A stretch of 64,000 bases of DNA. Origin: Panicum virgatum (Eukaryota; Streptophyta; Magnoliopsida; Poales; Poaceae). This document shows positions 60,849 to 64,000 of the stretch, in pieces (within the stretch, counting starts at the first letter, position 1; every line of letters begins with the position of its first letter). A program made the position numbers and the translations under genes. The notes beneath the pieces were generated by a model, which was given only the letters and a program-made list of their open reading frames with translations, did not search any database and was not told where the DNA came from. The stretch spans positions 50,747,441-50,811,440 of the forward strand of contig NC_053143.1 in assembly GCF_016808335.1 (NCBI RefSeq), written 5' to 3'.

Positions 60849-61685
60849 GTAAAAAATTTTCTAGACCCCAACGATTTCTCCCTTGCCCCTCTGATTGATT
60901 CTGAATATGAGTGCTTGGATGGCTAAGCTAATTGCATCTGTAGGATGCTGTATTGGCAGGCTTACTGGGTTAGGTTGCTGAATGTGTGATTGTAGGAAAA
61001 ACCAATTTGTTGTGATACACTCATGGTTAGAACTTTATATACTTTCTATAAAAGCAGGGAAATCTTAAGCAAAAAATAACTGCAACAATGAAACATACCA
61101 ACGCAAAGTCCGAACCAAATTAGTGCCACATTGAATAATGAATAAATTAATTACCGCGCTAACATAAGCACACGGTTTTTACTCAGTCCTATTGTTACTT
61201 GATGCACCAATGGGCAGTTTTACTGTTACTTGATGCCACAATTGACAATTTTCCTAAAATGTTGTCGCTACGTAATTTCACACCTTAGTGGATTGTTTTG
61301 GAAGGTATGTTTGCATTTGCCTCAGCTCGTTGGCTACCTCAAATTACCCAGCTGAATGGATTCTTAATTTGTTCCAAGAGTGTGCCTTCCATTGTGCTTA
61401 CTACGAGCAATTTTTTCAAAGTCATACTTAAAATAGCGTTTCTTACCGAAAGTAAGAATCTTGTGTATAGCCAAATGGCCAAATAGAAAAATAAATTGTT
61501 CTTCAAATGTATAGACAAAGCCACATGCACATAGCTGATACGCGTACACATGTTCGGAATGCAGTGGTTTTCTTTACCCATCAAGCGTGCCAATCCCTCA
61601 ATTGGCAGGGAAACTGAAATTAGATCTACCTGAAAGTGGGGCCGTGTGATCTCATTGGGCCCACGACGTATGCCTGTCCTTCTCC

Positions 61686-61695
61686 TATTTATAAG
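61686..61695 (+). promoter_or_regulatory. TATA box of the second HIPP copy
   Basis: TATTTATAAG in the same context as in copy 1 (ctcctat...ataaggcgc). Confidence 0.6.
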
Positions 61696-61738
61696 GCGCG
61701 TCGATCACTCTCTGCCCTCCTCTTCTCTTCACACTGTA

Positions 61739-61740
<2 letters not shown>

Positions 61741-61778
<38 letters not shown>

Positions 61779-61804
61779 CCGCAGATCACTCTCTCTCTCT
61801 CTCT
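61741..61804 (+). repeat. Interrupted (CT)n in the second HIPP leader
   Basis: Two CT runs separated by ccctcccgcagatca. Expanded and interrupted relative to copy 1. Confidence 0.9.
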
Positions 61805-61806
61805 AC

Positions 61807-61812
61807 ATGTGA
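61807..61812 (+). promoter_or_regulatory. Start-stop upstream ORF (ATG-TGA), second HIPP copy
   Basis: Identical ATGTGAGAAAC context to that at 49429, although the neighbouring CT tracts have diverged in length. Confidence 0.5.
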
Positions 61813-61844
61813 GAAACGAAGGATCAGTTATTCATACCCAAGCC

Positions 61845-61856
61845 ATGGCAGAGAAG
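61845..61856 (+). pseudogene. Second HIPP copy, first coding exon
   Basis: ATG GCA GAG AAG followed by GT, identical to the first exon of the gene at 49464. Exons 2 and 3 are not in the window. Intron 1 is interrupted by a retroposon (62021-62831) and then by other sequence from 63377. The remaining exons could lie to the right of 64000, so truncation is not proven. Confidence 0.65.
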
Positions 61857-61864
61857 GTGAACCC

Positions 61865-61871
61865 CCTCCCT

Positions 61872-61932
<61 letters not shown>
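61865..61932 (+). repeat. CT-rich tract at the start of intron 1, second HIPP copy
   Basis: ccctccctccctc followed by about 26 CT units, directly after the splice donor as in copy 1. Confidence 0.9.
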
Positions 61933-61936
<4 letters not shown>

Positions 61937-62020
61937 CTCCGCGGTGCACAATTGTGCGTTTTTGTTTTCATGGATCTTAACTTGTGGTCATTGATCACTA
62001 ACCTATATGTTGTTCTTCCG

Positions 62021-62831
62021 GGTTTTTTTTTGCAAAAGGGAGGTTATATTAAATTAGCACAATGCATCCCATCTTTTACAGACAGCACCCTGAAGAAAGG
62101 AAAATTACAACACGCAACCTCCATCTTCCAGAGCACCGCCGCCATCGTCCTTGGTCCCGTCTGTAGGAGACAAACGCCATGACCGAGCAAGATCCGCCTC
62201 CCACCTCGCCAAGGGACTCCAAGCTTTGGTATTGCCGCAAGAGCCAACGCCCGGAACCCCAAGCGTATCAATTCCGCTGAACGAATATCGACCGTCACCT
62301 TGGCAAAGTAGAAGAGGAAGAAGAAATCCACCGTCGCCAGCCATGAAACCAGCGACCGGAAGAATAGTCCACCATCGCTGAGGGTCCCAGCAACCCGAAC
62401 AAGCAATCCACCTGCAGGGATGCTACAAACTCCCACCCTTTCGCAAAAGAACAGGAGATATACACTCACGCTTCCATCGCCGAAGATGATGAAGAAGCTC
62501 CCACCTGCCGCAGCGCCAAAACCTGTCACACCGCCGCAGATGAAGCAGCAACCATCCACACAACCTCCGGAGACGACACAACGGAGACAAAAGAACCCAC
62601 CCGACGCCATCGAAGTGGGTAGATGAAATCCTAACCTACCAAATCCTAGCAAGTACAGGGTATATACGTTGGACACCGATTCCATGGATCCCCCCATCCT
62701 CTGGTGCCGACGAGGCCGCTGGTGGTAAGGGGATCCGATGAAATCGGCGCCGGAATCAGAGATCGCCCTCAAGTCGCCCTCTTGTACTGTAGAAAGGGGA
62801 AAAGAAAGGGACCAGAAGCCCGTGTATGTGA
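62021..62831 (-). mobile_element. Non-LTR retroposon of unknown family with a long open frame
   Basis: TGTTCTTCCG flanks the segment (62011-62020, 62832-62841). The uninterrupted version is visible in HIPP intron 1 of copy 1 (ctgttcttctgaaactgaaagg, ~49621). A T run (62023-62031) marks a poly(A) tail, so the element is on the minus strand. It is 811 bp. A 242-codon open frame (62772-62044) runs almost its full length and ends close to the tail (…KDGMHCANLI). It has no reverse transcriptase or pol III boxes that I can see. It may be a processed RNA copy, or the 3' end of a larger retroelement. Confidence 0.75.
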
Positions 62832-63376
62832 TGTTCTTCCGAAGTTGAAAGGAGTAGTGGAGTAAGAATATGTTCTAAAGTTTCTAACACGTGTTTGTCT
62901 GTAGGAATATGTCCATCCTGTATTTCAGAATCAAACTGTTCTCTTCACTTATCTAAGTGATCGATGCTCTTCAAAATTCCTTGTCTTTCCTATCAATAAA
63001 ATCCTCCTCCTGCAAGAGATTAAATATGTTTTGATGGAACTTGTCAAGAGATTATAATGGACCTATTAGTTGGTATTTTCAAGTGCACAACAAAATTCAA
63101 GGCTGAGTTGATCGGGGGAGTTACCTGATTGAATTGCCCGTTTCTAGAGAAATTAAAACTTTGCTGACTCCGATCGTTCTACTTTAGCGTCTACTCTACT
63201 GTTAGTAACCATAAGAGAGAGAGAGAGAGGGAGAGAGAGATCGAGCGAGCATCTGCTGAATTTAAGAAATTTTTGGAATGTTTGCTGAATTTAAGAAAAT
63301 CAAGATCTGAAATTCTGAATACGTTTTCCCCTTGCTGTGCTATTACTGTAGTGTATTTGATGCCCTTTGTTATTGG

Positions 63377-64000
63377 GCTTTTTACATCCGTGCCATTAGT
63401 TGAGACCCCACCTCAGTTTTGCCACTAGTTCTGAATCCACCTCAGTTTGCCTTCGTCAATGTTTTTCTTTGCTCAGTTTTGCCATTCCGTCACGTTTGCC
63501 ATCCATTTTTGGCGTTACTGACCGGTGGGTCCCGCACATTAGTCCGACAGGTGGGCCCAGCTTGCTTCATCCCTTCCCATCCCCAAATCCACCCGATCCC
63601 CACTCACCACCCCAGCCGCCGCCCCGCCCCCCGATCCCCAATCCCCACCCCAGCCGCCGCCCCGCCCCGTGTTGGCCCAGACGCCGCCCCGCCCGTGAAC
63701 CCCGCTGCCGCCCCGCCCGTGCACGCGGCCGGCCGGAGAGGCCAGCCCCACGCCGTGAATCACCTCGCCGTGGAGCCACGCACCAGCTTCGCCGCCGCCG
63801 CACGCGTCCAGGGGAGGGGAGGGCCGGCGCGAGATCCGGCCCGCCGCTCCGGGCAGCCGCGCGACCCCCGGGCGGCGCATCCCCCGCCCCCTCCCAAGAA
63901 GGCCGGGCAACTACAAGGGCGCAACCTCTTCTCTGGCCGTCCCACGCGCCCGCGCCACCCTGCCCTCCCCGTCATTGCGGAGTCGAGATCCCGAGTACGC
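63377..64000. other. Sequence foreign to the HIPP intron; possibly the left end of a DNA transposon
   Basis: Starts gggctttttacatccgtgccatta, followed by a gttttgccactagt / gttttgccattccgtc arrangement and gaccggtgggtcccgcac. This style is common in grass TEs. From 63590 it is extremely GC-rich (ccccgcccc repeats) with overlapping minus-strand open frames, probably compositional. The element or gene continues outside the window. Confidence 0.4.

Larger units (their letters stand above)
61018..63376. repeat. Segmental duplication, copy 2 (HIPP promoter, exon 1 and intron 1)
   Basis: Counterpart of 48560-50100. It includes the lead sequence tttctataaaagcaggg, promoter, start-stop uORF, exon 1 and intron 1 up to gatgccctttgttat at ~63361-63376. 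Copy 1 continues beyond this point to exon 2. Here it stops at a different sequence (63377 onward). Confidence 0.85.

Noticed and set aside
63539..63975. Minus-strand GC-rich open frames as a gene.
   Set aside because: Overlapping frames in two registers with Gly/Arg/Ala composition over a CCCCGCCCC-rich stretch; no motif, and the window ends here.

Overview
This is a nuclear segment of a grass (Poaceae) genome. The evidence is GT-AG spliced genes, Stowaway, Harbinger and Mutator-like MITEs, Helitrons, L1-type LINEs with grass-style 3' ends, Ty1-copia and Ty3-gypsy elements, and a Cassandra TRIM. The one gene-sized serine carboxypeptidase locus looks like the grass lineage that also gave the sorghum hydroxymandelonitrile lyase. 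No prokaryotic or organellar signature is present. The species cannot be fixed from the sequence alone.

Layout. 1-25 kb is a decayed direct-repeat array. A module of about 0.75 kb (called E here) occurs six times in one orientation, with neighbouring modules A, B, C and D recurring in a partly constant order (B-C-D-E-A). The array is interrupted by a 5'-truncated LINE (2008-6428), a Stowaway MITE, a Helitron (8921-10850) whose empty site survives at 1590/1591, a fold-back Mutator-like MITE carrying a Harbinger MITE, and an LTR fragment. At its left edge is the N-terminal coiled-coil stub of an NLR resistance gene on the minus strand (386-751). Inside the array sits an intact 10-exon serine carboxypeptidase-like gene (16854-20472, plus strand), with a small Helitron in intron 4.

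25-48 kb is dominated by one L1-type LINE family in three copies: a 3' stub (25120-25588, plus), a nearly complete element (29039-35403, minus) and a copy (37815-47659, plus) that holds a Ty1-copia element. All three have matching target-site duplications and a shared 3' terminal stem-loop.

48.5-64 kb holds a heavy-metal-associated isoprenylated plant protein (HIPP) gene (49464-51171) and a second copy of its promoter, 5' UTR and first exon at about 61.0-63.4 kb. Between them is a 5' fragment of a VPS26 retromer gene (60246-60848). Its upstream region is split by a gypsy element (53929-60103), which is itself split by a complete Cassandra TRIM with 5S-rRNA-derived LTRs.

Only two loci look like functional host genes: the carboxypeptidase (predicted secretory/vacuolar peptidase or acyltransferase-like enzyme) and the HIPP (predicted prenylated metal-binding protein). 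They show no evident shared pathway. The rest is transposable elements, gene fragments and unassigned intergenic sequence. All coordinates and splice junctions were read by eye, without alignment software.
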